This document shows positions 21,624-30,736 of a DNA stretch of 64,000 nt, piece after piece. The notes below the pieces were generated by a model. It was not told the origin of the DNA, did not search any database, and saw only the letters and a list, made by a program, of their open reading frames with translations. Position 1 is the first letter of the stretch. Every line of letters starts with the position of its first letter. Made by a program: the position numbers and the translations under genes. This DNA is from Thauera sp. 2A1 (GTDB lineage: Bacteria > Pseudomonadota > Gammaproteobacteria > Burkholderiales > Rhodocyclaceae): assembly GCF_009469595.2 (NCBI RefSeq), contig NZ_SSXV01000006.1, positions 62,001-126,000 on the forward strand, given 5' to 3'.

Positions 21624-22355
21624 ATGAAGAAGCGCATCCTCCTTGCGGCAATGGCCGCCCTTGCAAGCAGCCTCGTTCAGGCCGGCCCTGCCGATTATGT
21701 CCATACGCCGCACGTCGAATATGGCGAGCGCGAAATCGAGTTCAGGGCCGGATCGGAGCGCGATCGTGGCAAGGAAGCGGCGACTGCCGGCGTCCTCGCC
21801 TTCGGAGTGGGGGTCACCCAGTCGTGGTTCACCGAGCTTGCGGTGGAATTCAAGCGCGAACGTGGCGAGAGCTTCGGCTATGAATCGTTCGAATGGGAGA
21901 ACAAGTTGCAGCTCACCGAACCGGGCGAATTTCCGGTCGACCTGGGCGTGCTGGTCGAGATCGAGCGTGCGCGGGATCACGCCGAAGGCTGGGAGCTCAA
22001 GCTCGGGCTGCTGACGCAGAAGGATTTCGGCAAGCTGCAGGTGAACTTCAACCTGATGGGCGAGCGCCATTTCGACGCCGAAGAGCGGAGCGTGACGGAA
22101 CTGGGCTACGAGTGGCAGGCCAAGTACCGCTGGCGGCCAGAGTTTGCGTTCGGCCTGCAGGGCTTCGGCGAAGTCGGCAAGTGGAACAACTGGGAAGGCT
22201 CGGAGCGACAGGAGCACAAGATCGGCCCGGCCATCTTCGGCAGGCTGCCGGCAGGTGGTCGCCAGGCGATCAAGTACGACGCCGCCTACCTGGTCGGTCT
22301 CACCCGGGCGACACCGGACCATACCCTGAGGCTGGCTGTCGAATTCGAATTCTGA
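21624..22355 (+). CDS. Predicted outer membrane beta-barrel protein
   Basis: 243 residues. Signal peptide MKKRILLAAMAALASSLVQA, then alternating polar/hydrophobic strands (VDLGVLVEIERA, WELKLGLLTQKDF, LQVNFNLMGER, YEWQAKYRW) and a C-terminal aromatic LRLAVEFEF, ending in Phe as required for outer membrane insertion. No specific family is recognised. It lies 94 bases after FTR1 on the same strand and may be part of the iron-responsive unit, or an independent gene. Confidence 0.65.
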   Translation: MKKRILLAAMAALASSLVQAGPADYVHTPHVEYGEREIEFRAGSERDRGKEAATAGVLAFGVGVTQSWFTELAVEFKRERGESFGYESFEWENKLQLTEPGEFPVDLGVLVEIERARDHAEGWELKLGLLTQKDFGKLQVNFNLMGERHFDAEERSVTELGYEWQAKYRWRPEFAFGLQGFGEVGKWNNWEGSERQEHKIGPAIFGRLPAGGRQAIKYDAAYLVGLTRATPDHTLRLAVEFEF

Positions 22356-22493
22356 AAGCACGCGGCGCGCGGCCAGTGTTCGCGATCGCCAAACAGTGTT
22401 TTTCCATTGTTGTGTCTTTTTGCATGACACCACAGAATCTCGAGACTCTTTCCGTAGTCCCGTGATACGACCTTGAACAACAATGGAGACACC

Positions 22494-23579
22494 ATGCAGC
22501 GTCGCGACTTCCTGAAGAAAGCTTCCGTGGGAGCCGTGGCTGGCGCTTCCGTCAGCCTGGCCGCACCCGCCATCGCCCAGTCGCAGCCGACCGTCAAGTG
22601 GCGCATGACCTCCAGCTTTCCGAAGAGCCTGGACACGATCTACAACTCCGCGGACATCCTCGCCAACCGCGTGCGCGAGCTGACCGGCGGCAAATTCGAC
22701 ATCCGCGTGTTCCCGGGTGGCGAGATCGTGCCGGCGGGGCAGGCGCTCGACGCGGTGCAGGCCGGCACGGTGGAGTGCTGCCACACCATCTCCAACTACT
22801 ACAACGGCAAGAACAAGGCCTTCGCCTTCTCGGGCCTGCCCTTCGGCATGAACACGCGCCAGGCCACCGCCTGGCTGTACCAGGGCGGCGGCAACGAGCT
22901 GCTCAACGAGTTCTACGCCAAGTACAACGTGATCGGTTACCTGGGCGGCTGCACCGGTGCGCAGATGGGCGGCTGGTACCGCAAGGAGATCAAGACCCTG
23001 GACGACATCAAGGGCCTCAAGATCCGCATTGCCGGCTATGGCGGTGAGGTGTTCGCCGCGCTCGGCGCCATTCCGCAGCAGATCCCGGCCGGCGATACCT
23101 ATGCCGCGCTGGAAAAGGGCGCCATCGACGCGGTGGAGTGGATCGGTCCCTACGACGACGAGAAGCTGGGTTTCGACAAGGTCGCCAAGAACTACTACTA
23201 CCCCGCCTTCTGGGAGCCGGGTTCGTTCTCGCACTTCTTCGTCAACAAGGACGAGTGGGCCAAGCTGCCCAGGGAGTACCAGGCCGCGTTCGAGGTCGCC
23301 AGCTACGAGGCGGCGGCGAAGATGATCAGCGCCTATGACACCAAGAACCCGGCTGCGCTCGCACGTCTGCTGCAGAAGGGCGTCAAGCTGCAGAAGTTTC
23401 CCGACGACGTCATGCAGGCGGCGTACAAGGTGGCGTTCCAGCTCTACAACGACGAAGCCGCGAAGAATCCGGATTTCAAGAAGATCTTCACCGCCTACGA
23501 CAAATTCCGCCGCAGCTCCAACGCCTGGTTCAGCGTGGCCGAGATGAACATCGACCGCTTCCTGCAGACGGCGAAGTGA
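22494..23579 (+). CDS. TRAP transporter solute-binding protein, DctP family
   Basis: 361 residues with a twin-arginine signal (MQRRDFLKKASVGAVAGASV). The mature protein carries DctP features: WRMTSSFPKSLDTIYNSAD, FPGGEIVPAGQALDAVQAGTVE, and KGLKIRIAGYGGEVFAALGA with the conserved Arg that binds a carboxylate. This subgroup is often named for mannitol/chloroaromatic compound or 2-oxo acid transport. A GGAG site precedes ATG 22494. No dctQ or dctM membrane gene adjoins, so it must use a transporter encoded elsewhere. It converges with a FixLJ-type two-component pair. Confidence 0.9.
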   Translation: MQRRDFLKKASVGAVAGASVSLAAPAIAQSQPTVKWRMTSSFPKSLDTIYNSADILANRVRELTGGKFDIRVFPGGEIVPAGQALDAVQAGTVECCHTISNYYNGKNKAFAFSGLPFGMNTRQATAWLYQGGGNELLNEFYAKYNVIGYLGGCTGAQMGGWYRKEIKTLDDIKGLKIRIAGYGGEVFAALGAIPQQIPAGDTYAALEKGAIDAVEWIGPYDDEKLGFDKVAKNYYYPAFWEPGSFSHFFVNKDEWAKLPREYQAAFEVASYEAAAKMISAYDTKNPAALARLLQKGVKLQKFPDDVMQAAYKVAFQLYNDEAAKNPDFKKIFTAYDKFRRSSNAWFSVAEMNIDRFLQTAK

Positions 23580-23588
23580 TCCCTTCGC

Positions 23589-23611
23589 ACTGCCGGCTGC
23601 AGGCCGGCAGT
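23589..23611 (+). terminator. Hairpin after the TRAP gene
   Basis: ACTGCCGGC-TGCAG-GCCGGCAGT, nine perfect base pairs, ten bases after the stop codon. No T-run follows directly (GATTTTT lies about 20 bases later), so it could stabilise the 3' end or act with the next hairpin. Confidence 0.5.
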
Positions 23612-23685
23612 TGCCGCGAGGATTTTTCGGCGCATCTTCGGGAGCCTGTCCCTCTCCCTCTACCCTCTGACAGGCTTCCCTTCAT

Positions 23686-23721
23686 GGCTGCCGCCCTTCA
23701 CGGGCCGGCAGCCAATTTTTT
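23686..23721 (+). terminator. Intrinsic terminator
   Basis: GGCTGCCGCCC-TTCAC-GGGCCGGCAGCC with one bulged G, followed by AATTTTTT. It ends transcription of the TRAP binding-protein gene before the convergent response regulator. Confidence 0.8.
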
Positions 23722-23747
23722 GGGCCCTTCCGCAGGGTGCCCCTGCC

Positions 23748-24389
23748 TCAGCTCGCGGGGCTGCGTTCCCCGCCAGCGGCGTCGTGCCGAGCGATCAGCC
23801 GCTGCAGTTCGGATGTGGTGCTCACGTCCATCTTGCGCAGCACGTTGGCGCGGTGCACGTCGACCGTCTTCGGGCTGATGCCGTACCGACGGGCGATCTC
23901 CTTGCTCGTCAGGCCCTCCTTGATCGCGTCCAGAATCTCGATCTCGCGCGCCGACAGCTTGCCGATGCGCTGTTGCCAGGCGGCCTGCTGGAGGCGGCGC
24001 GCATGACGCTCGCGGGCGATGCGCATGACCTTGTTCACCGCGTCGAGAAAGTCCTGCGGCTTGAACGGCTTCTGCAGGAAATCGGCCGCGCCCAGTTGCA
24101 TCGCGTTCACCGCGGCCGGGATGTCGCCGTGTGCGCTGAGGAAGAACAGCGGAATGTCGAGCGCCTCGTCGACGAGCCGCTTCTGCAGTTCCAGCCCGCT
24201 CATCTCCGGCATGCGCAGGTCCAGCACCGCGCACAACGGCCCTTCGGCTTGGCGCGCGGCGTCCACGAAGGCTTGCGGCGAAGTGAAAGTGCGTGCGCGG
24301 ATCTTCACCGAATCGAGCAGCCAGACCAGGCCTTCCAGCACCTCCGGCTCGTCATCGACGATGAACACTTCGACACTCGTGTCGCTCAT
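23748..24389 (-). CDS. Response regulator, FixJ/NarL type (receiver plus LuxR HTH)
   Basis: 213 residues. Receiver domain with acidic pocket in VFIVDDEPEV, the phospho-acceptor Asp in AVLDLRMPEMSG, the Ser/Thr in LSAHGD and the Lys in QKPFKP. A C-terminal LuxR-type helix-turn-helix (LSAREIEILDAIKEGLTSKEI then GISPKTVDVHRANVLRKM) binds DNA. Its start directly abuts the stop of the sensor kinase, so the two form one unit. Target genes are unknown; the convergent TRAP gene or the divergent acid-catabolism operon upstream are candidates. Confidence 0.92.
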   Translation of the reverse strand: MSDTSVEVFIVDDEPEVLEGLVWLLDSVKIRARTFTSPQAFVDAARQAEGPLCAVLDLRMPEMSGLELQKRLVDEALDIPLFFLSAHGDIPAAVNAMQLGAADFLQKPFKPQDFLDAVNKVMRIARERHARRLQQAAWQQRIGKLSAREIEILDAIKEGLTSKEIARRYGISPKTVDVHRANVLRKMDVSTTSELQRLIARHDAAGGERSPAS

Positions 24390-26015
24390 TCAGCGCTCCA
24401 CCGTTCTCAGGGTGAATTTGAAGGACGCCCCGCGACAACGCGACGGCACCAGGCGCAGCGCGCCGCCGTGCGACTCGACGATGTTGCGGCAGATCATCAG
24501 CCCCATCCCCAGCCCCGTCGGCTTGGTGGTGAAGTAGGGCTCGAAAAGCCGTGCCGCGGCATCGGGCGAGATCCCGGAACCCGTGTCGCGGACGACGACT
24601 GCCAGCATTGCATGCTTGTCGCGTTCGAGGCGAATCTCCAGCCGCCGCTCATCGACCGGCGTGTCCTGCATGGCGTCCAGCGCGTTCATCAGCAGGTTGA
24701 CCAGCACCTGCTGGATCTCCACTGCATTGCAGCGCACCAGCGGAAGATCCGCGTCGGCATGCACCTCCGGCCGCAACTGGGCCGCGCGCAGTTGCGGCTC
24801 CATCAGCGCCAGGGTCTTGCGCAACAGTGCGCCGAGGTCGGTCTCGACCTGCGGTACCGGCTTGCGCGACACGAAGGAGCGCACGCTGCGCATGATCTCG
24901 GTGGCGCGCTCGAGATGTCCGGCAATCTTGTCGACGGCGATCTGCACGTCGGCGAAGGTGGCGCTGCCGTGTTGCAGCCTGAGGTGCAAGCCGCCCACGT
25001 AGCTCTGGCAGGCGTTCAGCGGCTGCCCCAGCTCGTGCGCCAGCGCCGACGTCATCTGCCCCATCAGCGACAGGCGCGACGCGTGGGCGAGCGCTTCCTG
25101 CTGCTGGCGCTCGCGCTCGGCGGCGCGCCGCTGCCGGGTGACGTCGGTGAAGGCGAAGATGGCGCCGAGGCCATGGCTGCGCAGCGGCGCCGCCGTCACC
25201 GCGATCTCGCGCACCTTGCCGGCGGTGGTGAGCCAGCGGAACTCGAAGCGGTCCTCGCCCTGCAGGTCGCCGGTGACATGGCGTTCGAGCAGGCTGGCAA
25301 AGGAGGTCGTGCCGTCGTCGGTGAGCACGTAGGCATCGTTCTCGAGCATCTCCATCGCGTGCTTGCGCGAGCGCGCCGCGATGCTGCGCTGCAGGACGCG
25401 ATTGACCTCGATGGCGCAGCCCTGCGCATCCGCGACGAGCAGGCCGAGCGGCAGCTTGCGGAACAGCGTGCGGTATTTTTCCCTGCTCTCCGTCAGTGCG
25501 AGCTGCGCCGCGCGCCGACGCTCGATCTCCGCGCTCAGCGTTGCATTGCTGCGCTCCAGGCTGCGCGTGCGGGCCTGCACCGTCTGTTCCAGGCGCGCGT
25601 TGGCACGGCGCAACTGCTCCTCCGCATGCAGCCGGTCGCTGACGTCCTGCAGCACCCAGACGGTGGGCGACGTAGGGTCGGCAGGATCGATGCGCTGGCC
25701 GGACAGCGTGCACCAGAAGGTCTCGCCGTCCCGGCGCCGCATTTCCAGGTTGTGGGTGTAGCGACGATCGCGGGTGATGGCCGCGTAATTGCGGCCCACG
25801 GCGTCGAAGGCGTCCTGAGAAGCGTAGATCACCCGCACGCTCTGGCCGTTCAGCTCGCCGTCGGCGTAGCCGAACATCTCGTTCATGCGCGCATTGGTCC
25901 ACAACAGGCGCCGATCGGCGACGAAGCAGATCCCCACCAGCGCGTTGTCGAGCACCAGCTCGTACGGGAACTCGTAGCCGTCGAAGGAGAATCGTCCGGC
26001 TTCGTGGTCCGGCAT
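24390..26015 (-). CDS. PAS-domain sensor histidine kinase, FixL-like
   Basis: About 541 residues. Two PAS domains (around residues 10-125 and 180-310) are joined by a coiled-coil stretch rich in Arg/Glu/Gln. The kinase core has the H-box SALAHELGQPLNA, the N-box NLLMNALDAM, G1 VVRDTGSGI and G2 GLGMGLMICRNI. HELGQPL is characteristic of the FixL/DctB-like group. No heme-binding His is evident, so oxygen sensing cannot be claimed. No clear membrane helix, so cytoplasmic. ATG 26051 is an alternative start. Confidence 0.9.
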   Translation of the reverse strand: MPDHEAGRFSFDGYEFPYELVLDNALVGICFVADRRLLWTNARMNEMFGYADGELNGQSVRVIYASQDAFDAVGRNYAAITRDRRYTHNLEMRRRDGETFWCTLSGQRIDPADPTSPTVWVLQDVSDRLHAEEQLRRANARLEQTVQARTRSLERSNATLSAEIERRRAAQLALTESREKYRTLFRKLPLGLLVADAQGCAIEVNRVLQRSIAARSRKHAMEMLENDAYVLTDDGTTSFASLLERHVTGDLQGEDRFEFRWLTTAGKVREIAVTAAPLRSHGLGAIFAFTDVTRQRRAAERERQQQEALAHASRLSLMGQMTSALAHELGQPLNACQSYVGGLHLRLQHGSATFADVQIAVDKIAGHLERATEIMRSVRSFVSRKPVPQVETDLGALLRKTLALMEPQLRAAQLRPEVHADADLPLVRCNAVEIQQVLVNLLMNALDAMQDTPVDERRLEIRLERDKHAMLAVVVRDTGSGISPDAAARLFEPYFTTKPTGLGMGLMICRNIVESHGGALRLVPSRCRGASFKFTLRTVER

Positions 26016-26153
26016 GGGGCTGCGCCTTGTCGTTGGTTGGCGGTCGCGCAATGGTAAATCAAGGGAAAAAACGGCGCCGAGCCCCGATGAGGGCCCGCCG
26101 CCGGGTCTGGATGGGGTGTCCCGGTGCGGGGGACACCAGTCACGTTCGTCCGG

Positions 26154-27362
26154 TCAGGCCCGCTCGAGCAGCACCGCGATGCCCATGCCGCCGCCGATGC
26201 AGGCGCTCGACACGCCGTAGCGCGCCTGGCGCTGCTGCAGTTCCAGCGCCAGCGTGCCGGTGATGCGCGCACCGCTGCAGCCCAGCGGATGGCCGAGCGC
26301 GATTGCGCCGCCATTGACGTTCAGGCGTTGGTACAGCGGCGAATTCATGTCCCAGCCCATCTCCTTCATGCAGCCCAGCACCTGCGCGGCGAAGGCCTCG
26401 TTGATCTCGAACAGGTCGACCTGGTCCATTGCGAGGCCGGCCTTCTTCAGCACCTTCGGGATGGCGTAGGCCGGCCCGAGGCCCATCACCATCGGGTCGA
26501 GCGCGGCGATGGCCCAGTCCACCACGTAGGCGATGGGCTTCAGGCCCAGTTCGCGGCACTTGTCTTCCGACATCATGACCAGCGCGGCGGCGCCGTCGTT
26601 CATGCCTGTAGCGTTGCCGGCGGTGACGTTGCCGTCTTTCTGGAAGGCTGGCTTCAGCTTCGCCAGGCCTTCGAGCGTGACGTCGCCCTTGGGGTGCTCG
26701 TCGGTGTCGATGACGATCGAGCCCTTGCGCGTCTTGATCTCGTAGCCGACGATCTCCTGCGCCAGGCGGCCGCGCTCCTGCGCTGCCTTCGCCTTCATCT
26801 GGCTGTCGAAGGCGAAGCGGTCCTGGTCCGCGCGCGACAGGCCGTAGCGCACCGCGACGTTCTCGGCGGTGTTGCCCATCCACACCGGCGGGTAGAGTTC
26901 GTTGGGCGCGGCGTTGAAGTGCGACTGCTCGTTGGCGCACTTAAGCTGCTGCGACCCGTTGCGCAAGCCCTGGTAGCGCGCCGACAGTGGCAGGTAGAAG
27001 GGTGCCCGCGACAGCGCCTCGGCGCCGCCGGCGACGACGATGTCGGCCGCGCCGGTGACGATCTCCTGCCACGCCGAGGCCACCGCCTGCAGGCCCGAGC
27101 CGCAGATGCGGTTGACGGTGAAGCCCGGCGTATTGACCATGCCACACAGCAGCGCGGCGTCGCGCGCCACCTGCGGCGCATCGGTGCTCGAGATGACGTG
27201 GCCGAGGATGACTTCATCGACTTGCTCGGCCTCGATGCCGGAGCGCTTCATCGCCTCGGTGATGGCGGCGGCGGCGAGGGATTCGACCGGGACTTCCTTC
27301 AGCGCGCCGAGGAAGGCGCCGACCGCGGTGCGCGCGTAGCTGGTGATCACAACCTTTTTCAT
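26154..27362 (-). CDS. Acetyl-CoA acetyltransferase (thiolase)
   Basis: 402 residues, the normal length. The acylated cysteine is in NRICGSGLQA, the NEAFAA motif is present, the catalytic His lies in GGAIALGHPLGCSGARI and the second Cys in CIGGGMGI. The enzyme either condenses two acetyl-CoA or cleaves acetoacetyl-CoA. Coming last in an operon with an SDR, a CoA-transferase and a BKACE enzyme (which can yield acetoacetate), cleavage in catabolism is the likely direction; PHB synthesis is the alternative. Confidence 0.93.
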   Translation of the reverse strand: MKKVVITSYARTAVGAFLGALKEVPVESLAAAAITEAMKRSGIEAEQVDEVILGHVISSTDAPQVARDAALLCGMVNTPGFTVNRICGSGLQAVASAWQEIVTGAADIVVAGGAEALSRAPFYLPLSARYQGLRNGSQQLKCANEQSHFNAAPNELYPPVWMGNTAENVAVRYGLSRADQDRFAFDSQMKAKAAQERGRLAQEIVGYEIKTRKGSIVIDTDEHPKGDVTLEGLAKLKPAFQKDGNVTAGNATGMNDGAAALVMMSEDKCRELGLKPIAYVVDWAIAALDPMVMGLGPAYAIPKVLKKAGLAMDQVDLFEINEAFAAQVLGCMKEMGWDMNSPLYQRLNVNGGAIALGHPLGCSGARITGTLALELQQRQARYGVSSACIGGGMGIAVLLERA

Positions 27363-27398
27363 GGATTTCTCTCTTGGTGTTCTTTAAGGGGCGGCTAC

Positions 27399-28139
27399 TT
27401 ACAGCGACACGCCGCCGCTGACTTCCAGCGTGGCGCCATTGACGTAGCTGGCCTCGTCGCTGGCGAGGAAGGCATACACGTTGGCGAGCTCTTCCGGCTG
27501 GCCGACGCGGCGCATCCAGCACGCGTTCTTGATCTGGTTCATGACGTCCTCGGGCACCGTGTCGAGGATGTGGGTGGCGACCGAGCCGGGCACCACGGTA
27601 TTCACGCGCACGTTCTTCGGCCCGAGTTCCTTCGCCCAGGTCTTGGTCAGGCCGATCACGCCCGCCTTCGACGCCGCATAGTTGCCCTGGCCGAAGTTGC
27701 CGTGCGTGCCGGCGATGCTCGAAGTGTTGATGATCGAGCCGGAACCCTGCGCCAGCATCGTTTGCGCCACCGCCTGGGTGCAGTTGAACACGCCCTTCAG
27801 GTTGACCGCGATGACGGCGTCGAACTGCGCCTCGGTCATCTTCACCAGGCGCGCGTCCTTGGTGATGCCGGCGTTGTTCACCAGAACGTCGATGCGGCCG
27901 AACTTCGACTTCACATCGGCGACCATGGCGTCGACGGTGGCGCGCTCGGTGACGTTGACCACATAGCCCGCGGCCTTGCCGCCGCTCGCCGCGAGGCCCT
28001 TGACCGCTTCGGCGACCTGCTCGGCATTCAGGTCGCAGACGATGACGATGGCGCCTTCCGCGGCGAATTTGTGTGCGGCGGCGAGGCCGATGCCGTTGGC
28101 GGAGCCGGTGATGATGCAGACCTTGTCGAGCAAACGCAT
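27399..28139 (-). CDS. SDR-family oxidoreductase, FabG/acetoacetyl-CoA reductase-like
   Basis: 246 residues. Cofactor loop TGSANGIG (about 11-18), NNAG motif in VLVNNAGIT, catalytic Ser in INTSSIAG and YxxxK in [13 protein letters not shown]; end GGVSL. An acidic residue after strand 2 (VCDLNAEQ) suggests NAD rather than NADP. It could oxidise a 3-hydroxyacyl-CoA or related alcohol. Starting 38 bases upstream of it is the CoA-transferase stop, and thiolase follows 36 bases later, so all are in one operon. Confidence 0.88.
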   Translation of the reverse strand: MRLLDKVCIITGSANGIGLAAAHKFAAEGAIVIVCDLNAEQVAEAVKGLAASGGKAAGYVVNVTERATVDAMVADVKSKFGRIDVLVNNAGITKDARLVKMTEAQFDAVIAVNLKGVFNCTQAVAQTMLAQGSGSIINTSSIAGTHGNFGQGNYAASKAGVIGLTKTWAKELGPKNVRVNTVVPGSVATHILDTVPEDVMNQIKNACWMRRVGQPEELANVYAFLASDEASYVNGATLEVSGGVSL

Positions 28140-28177
28140 GATGTGTCTCTCCGTGTTCCAGGTTCAGTTGGCGCCCG

Positions 28178-29749
28178 TCAGGTGCTGGCGTGCTTGTCGA
28201 TGAGGGCCTTCAGGCCGCCCCAGTTGGCCTGGAACAGCGCCGAGTCCATCTGGCGCACGTTGTCCATCCTCGGCACGAAGTCCATGTGTTCCAGGATGTC
28301 GCGCTCGATGTCGATGCCCGGCGCGACCTCGATCAGTTCCAGCCCGTCCGCGCCGAGTTGGAACACCGCGCGCTCGGTGATGTACAGCACAGGCTGGCGG
28401 ATCGTGCTCGCGTAGTGGCCGCTGAAGGTGATCTGCTCGACGTGGTCGATCAGCTTGCGGTTCTTGCCTTCCTTGATGATCTTCAGCTTGCCGTCCTCGA
28501 CGGCCACCTCCAGCCCGCCCGCGGTGAAGGTTCCGAGGAAGGCGACCCGCTTGGCGTTCTGCGTGATGTTGATGAAGCCGCCGCAGCCCACCGCGCGGCC
28601 GCCGAACTTGCTCACGTTCACATTGCCGTGGCGGTCGGCCTGCGCCAGCCCGAGGAAGGCCATGTCGATGCCGCCGCCGTCGTAGAAATCGAACTGCAGC
28701 GAGTGCTCGACGATCACCTCGGGGTTGATCGAATGGCCGAATTCATGGCCCGACGCCGGCAGGCCGCCGACCGGCCCGGTCTCCAGCGTCAGCGTCAGTT
28801 GGTCCGCCACGCCTTCCTCCGCCGCCACCGCGGCCACGCCCTCGGCCATGCCGATGCCCAGGTTCAGCACGCTGCCGCGGGTCAGGTGGGTGGCGGCGCG
28901 CCGGGCGATGATCTTGCGCTCGTCGAGCGGCAGCGGCTCGAGGCCGTGCAGCGGGATCTTCAGGTCGCCGTTGAGCGCCGGGTTGAAGTAGGCGTTCTCC
29001 GACTGGCGGTGGTACTCGGGCTCGGCCACGTAGATGTAGTCCACCAGGATGCCCGGCACCTTGATCTGCTTGGGATGCAGCGTGCCGGCCTGGGCGATGC
29101 TCTCGACCTGGGCGATGACGATGCCGCCGCAGGCGCGCGCCGCCTGGGCGATGTTGATCGCCTCCATCAGCACGCCTTCCTTGTCCAGCGTGATGTTGCC
29201 GCGCTCGTCGGCCACCGTGCCGCGGATCAGGCCGACATTGACCTTGGGCGGCTTGAAGTACAGGAACTCCTCGCCGTCGAGCTCGCGCACCTCGACGAGA
29301 TCCTCGGCGGCACGCGCATTGAGCTTGCTGCCTTCCTCGCGCGGATCGACGAAGGTGCCCAGGCCCACCTTGGTGAACAGCCCGCCGCGACGCCCGGCCA
29401 CCTGGCGCGGCATCACCGACAGCACGCCTTGCGGCCAGTTGTAGGCCTCCACCTTGTTCTCGCGCACCAAGGCGGACAGCTTGGGTCCGCCCACGCCGTA
29501 GTGCGCTGCGACGATGCGCTTGACCAGCCCCTCGTGGGCCAGCCGCGCCATGCCCTTGTCCTTGAAGTTGCCTTGCCCCGCCGGGAAGTACCAGGACAGG
29601 TCGCGCGGATGGCCGCTGTCGAGGAAGCTGCGCTCGATCTGCATGAACGCTTCCTCGGCCAGGCCGGCCAGCATCATGCCGGTGCTGTAGATCGTGTCGC
29701 CGTCCTTGATGAGGCCGGGAACGTCCTTCGATTCGATGAATTTCACCAC
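28178..29749 (-). CDS. Acyl-CoA:carboxylate CoA-transferase, single-chain (propionate CoA-transferase-like)
   Basis: 523 residues, consistent with fused alpha and beta domains of family I CoA-transferases. The catalytic Glu is expected in LTLETGPVGGLPASG, which matches the propionate CoA-transferase pattern ESGPxGG. Other family parts: YSTGMMLAGLAEEAF near the N-terminus and GGFINITQNAKRVAFLGTF near the C-terminus. Start is inferred as GTG 29749, nine bases after AGGAGG; the nearby ATG is out of frame. It would activate the organic acid degraded by the operon. Donor and acceptor are unknown. Confidence 0.85.
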   Translation of the reverse strand: MVKFIESKDVPGLIKDGDTIYSTGMMLAGLAEEAFMQIERSFLDSGHPRDLSWYFPAGQGNFKDKGMARLAHEGLVKRIVAAHYGVGGPKLSALVRENKVEAYNWPQGVLSVMPRQVAGRRGGLFTKVGLGTFVDPREEGSKLNARAAEDLVEVRELDGEEFLYFKPPKVNVGLIRGTVADERGNITLDKEGVLMEAINIAQAARACGGIVIAQVESIAQAGTLHPKQIKVPGILVDYIYVAEPEYHRQSENAYFNPALNGDLKIPLHGLEPLPLDERKIIARRAATHLTRGSVLNLGIGMAEGVAAVAAEEGVADQLTLTLETGPVGGLPASGHEFGHSINPEVIVEHSLQFDFYDGGGIDMAFLGLAQADRHGNVNVSKFGGRAVGCGGFINITQNAKRVAFLGTFTAGGLEVAVEDGKLKIIKEGKNRKLIDHVEQITFSGHYASTIRQPVLYITERAVFQLGADGLELIEVAPGIDIERDILEHMDFVPRMDNVRQMDSALFQANWGGLKALIDKHAST

Positions 29750-29781
29750 TTTCCATTCCTCCTTGATGGTGTCGCGGGCCT

Positions 29782-30702
29782 TCAGCCGAGCGCGAACTCG
29801 GGCCGCACCGGCGCCTTCTTCAGCGGCAGCCCCATGATCTCGCGGGCCTCGGCCGGCGTTGCCGGCTCGAACCCCATCTCGCGCACCAGGCGCACCGCGC
29901 GCTCGGTCAGGTGCACGTTGGTGGCGGGTTCGCCCTGCCGGTAGTACAGGTTGTCTTCGAGGCCGGTGCGCACATGGCCGCCCAGCAGCAGCGCGTTCAT
30001 CGCCGCAGGCAGTTGCGCCGGGCCGATGCCGCTGACGCAGAAGATGCTGCCCTGGGGCAGCAGGTCGACCATCTGCTGCAGCACGCGCGGCGAATACGGC
30101 ATGGCGTTCTGGAAGCCGCGGTGCACGTTGAGCACGATGTTGATGAAGTAGGGCGGTTCGTCGAACCCGGCCTCGATCAGCGTGGCGACGTCCTGCACGA
30201 TGTGGGTCGGGCTGAACACTTCCCACTCCGGCTTGATGCCGCGCGCTCGCATGCCTTCGGCCAGCTCGCGGCAGCGCGACGGCGGCGTGTTCATCAGCAG
30301 CTCGCGGCCGCCGAAGCTGGCGTTGATCGTGGTGGGGTCCAGTGTGCACATCTCGGCGCCGGCTTCCATGCCCTTGATGCGCTCCTCCCACAGGATCTCC
30401 CAGTAGCCGTTCGGCATCTGCCGCACCATGTCGCCATGCACCCCGCCACCGGTGGAGTTGTTGATGACGATGTCGCACTTGTCGCGGATGCGCCGGTTGA
30501 TGTCGCGGTAGATCGCCGGGTTGCAGGTGGCGCCGCCGTCGGGGCGGCGCGCATGCACCGCGACCACGCTGGCGCCGGCGTTGTAGCAGTCGTAGACGTC
30601 GCGCGCGATCTCGTCGGGCTGCGTCGGCAGGTGCGGGTTCTGTTCCTTGCTGGCCATGCCGCCGGTGGGGGCGATGGTCACGATGACCTTGTTCGGGCTC
30701 AT
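29782..30702 (-). CDS. BKACE-family beta-keto acid cleavage enzyme (DUF849)
   Basis: 306 residues of TIM-barrel fold. The family couples a beta-keto acid with acetyl-CoA to give acetoacetate and an acyl-CoA. Markers: [33 protein letters not shown] and SGIGPAQL. The metal motif normally HxHxR is here AVHAR: the first His (position 48) is Ala while His50 is kept, an unusual change. Following genes supply CoA transfer, dehydrogenation and thiolysis of the acetoacetyl product, which supports a keto-acid pathway. The keto-acid substrate is not evident. Confidence 0.85.
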   Translation of the reverse strand: MSPNKVIVTIAPTGGMASKEQNPHLPTQPDEIARDVYDCYNAGASVVAVHARRPDGGATCNPAIYRDINRRIRDKCDIVINNSTGGGVHGDMVRQMPNGYWEILWEERIKGMEAGAEMCTLDPTTINASFGGRELLMNTPPSRCRELAEGMRARGIKPEWEVFSPTHIVQDVATLIEAGFDEPPYFINIVLNVHRGFQNAMPYSPRVLQQMVDLLPQGSIFCVSGIGPAQLPAAMNALLLGGHVRTGLEDNLYYRQGEPATNVHLTERAVRLVREMGFEPATPAEAREIMGLPLKKAPVRPEFALG

Positions 30703-30736
30703 GGGGGCGTTCCTGTGTGATCGAGGGGCGGGCGCT

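Noticed and set aside
24390..26015. Oxygen sensing by the FixL-like kinase
   Set aside because: The PAS domains show no clear heme-ligand His, so similarity to FixL is limited to the kinase group.
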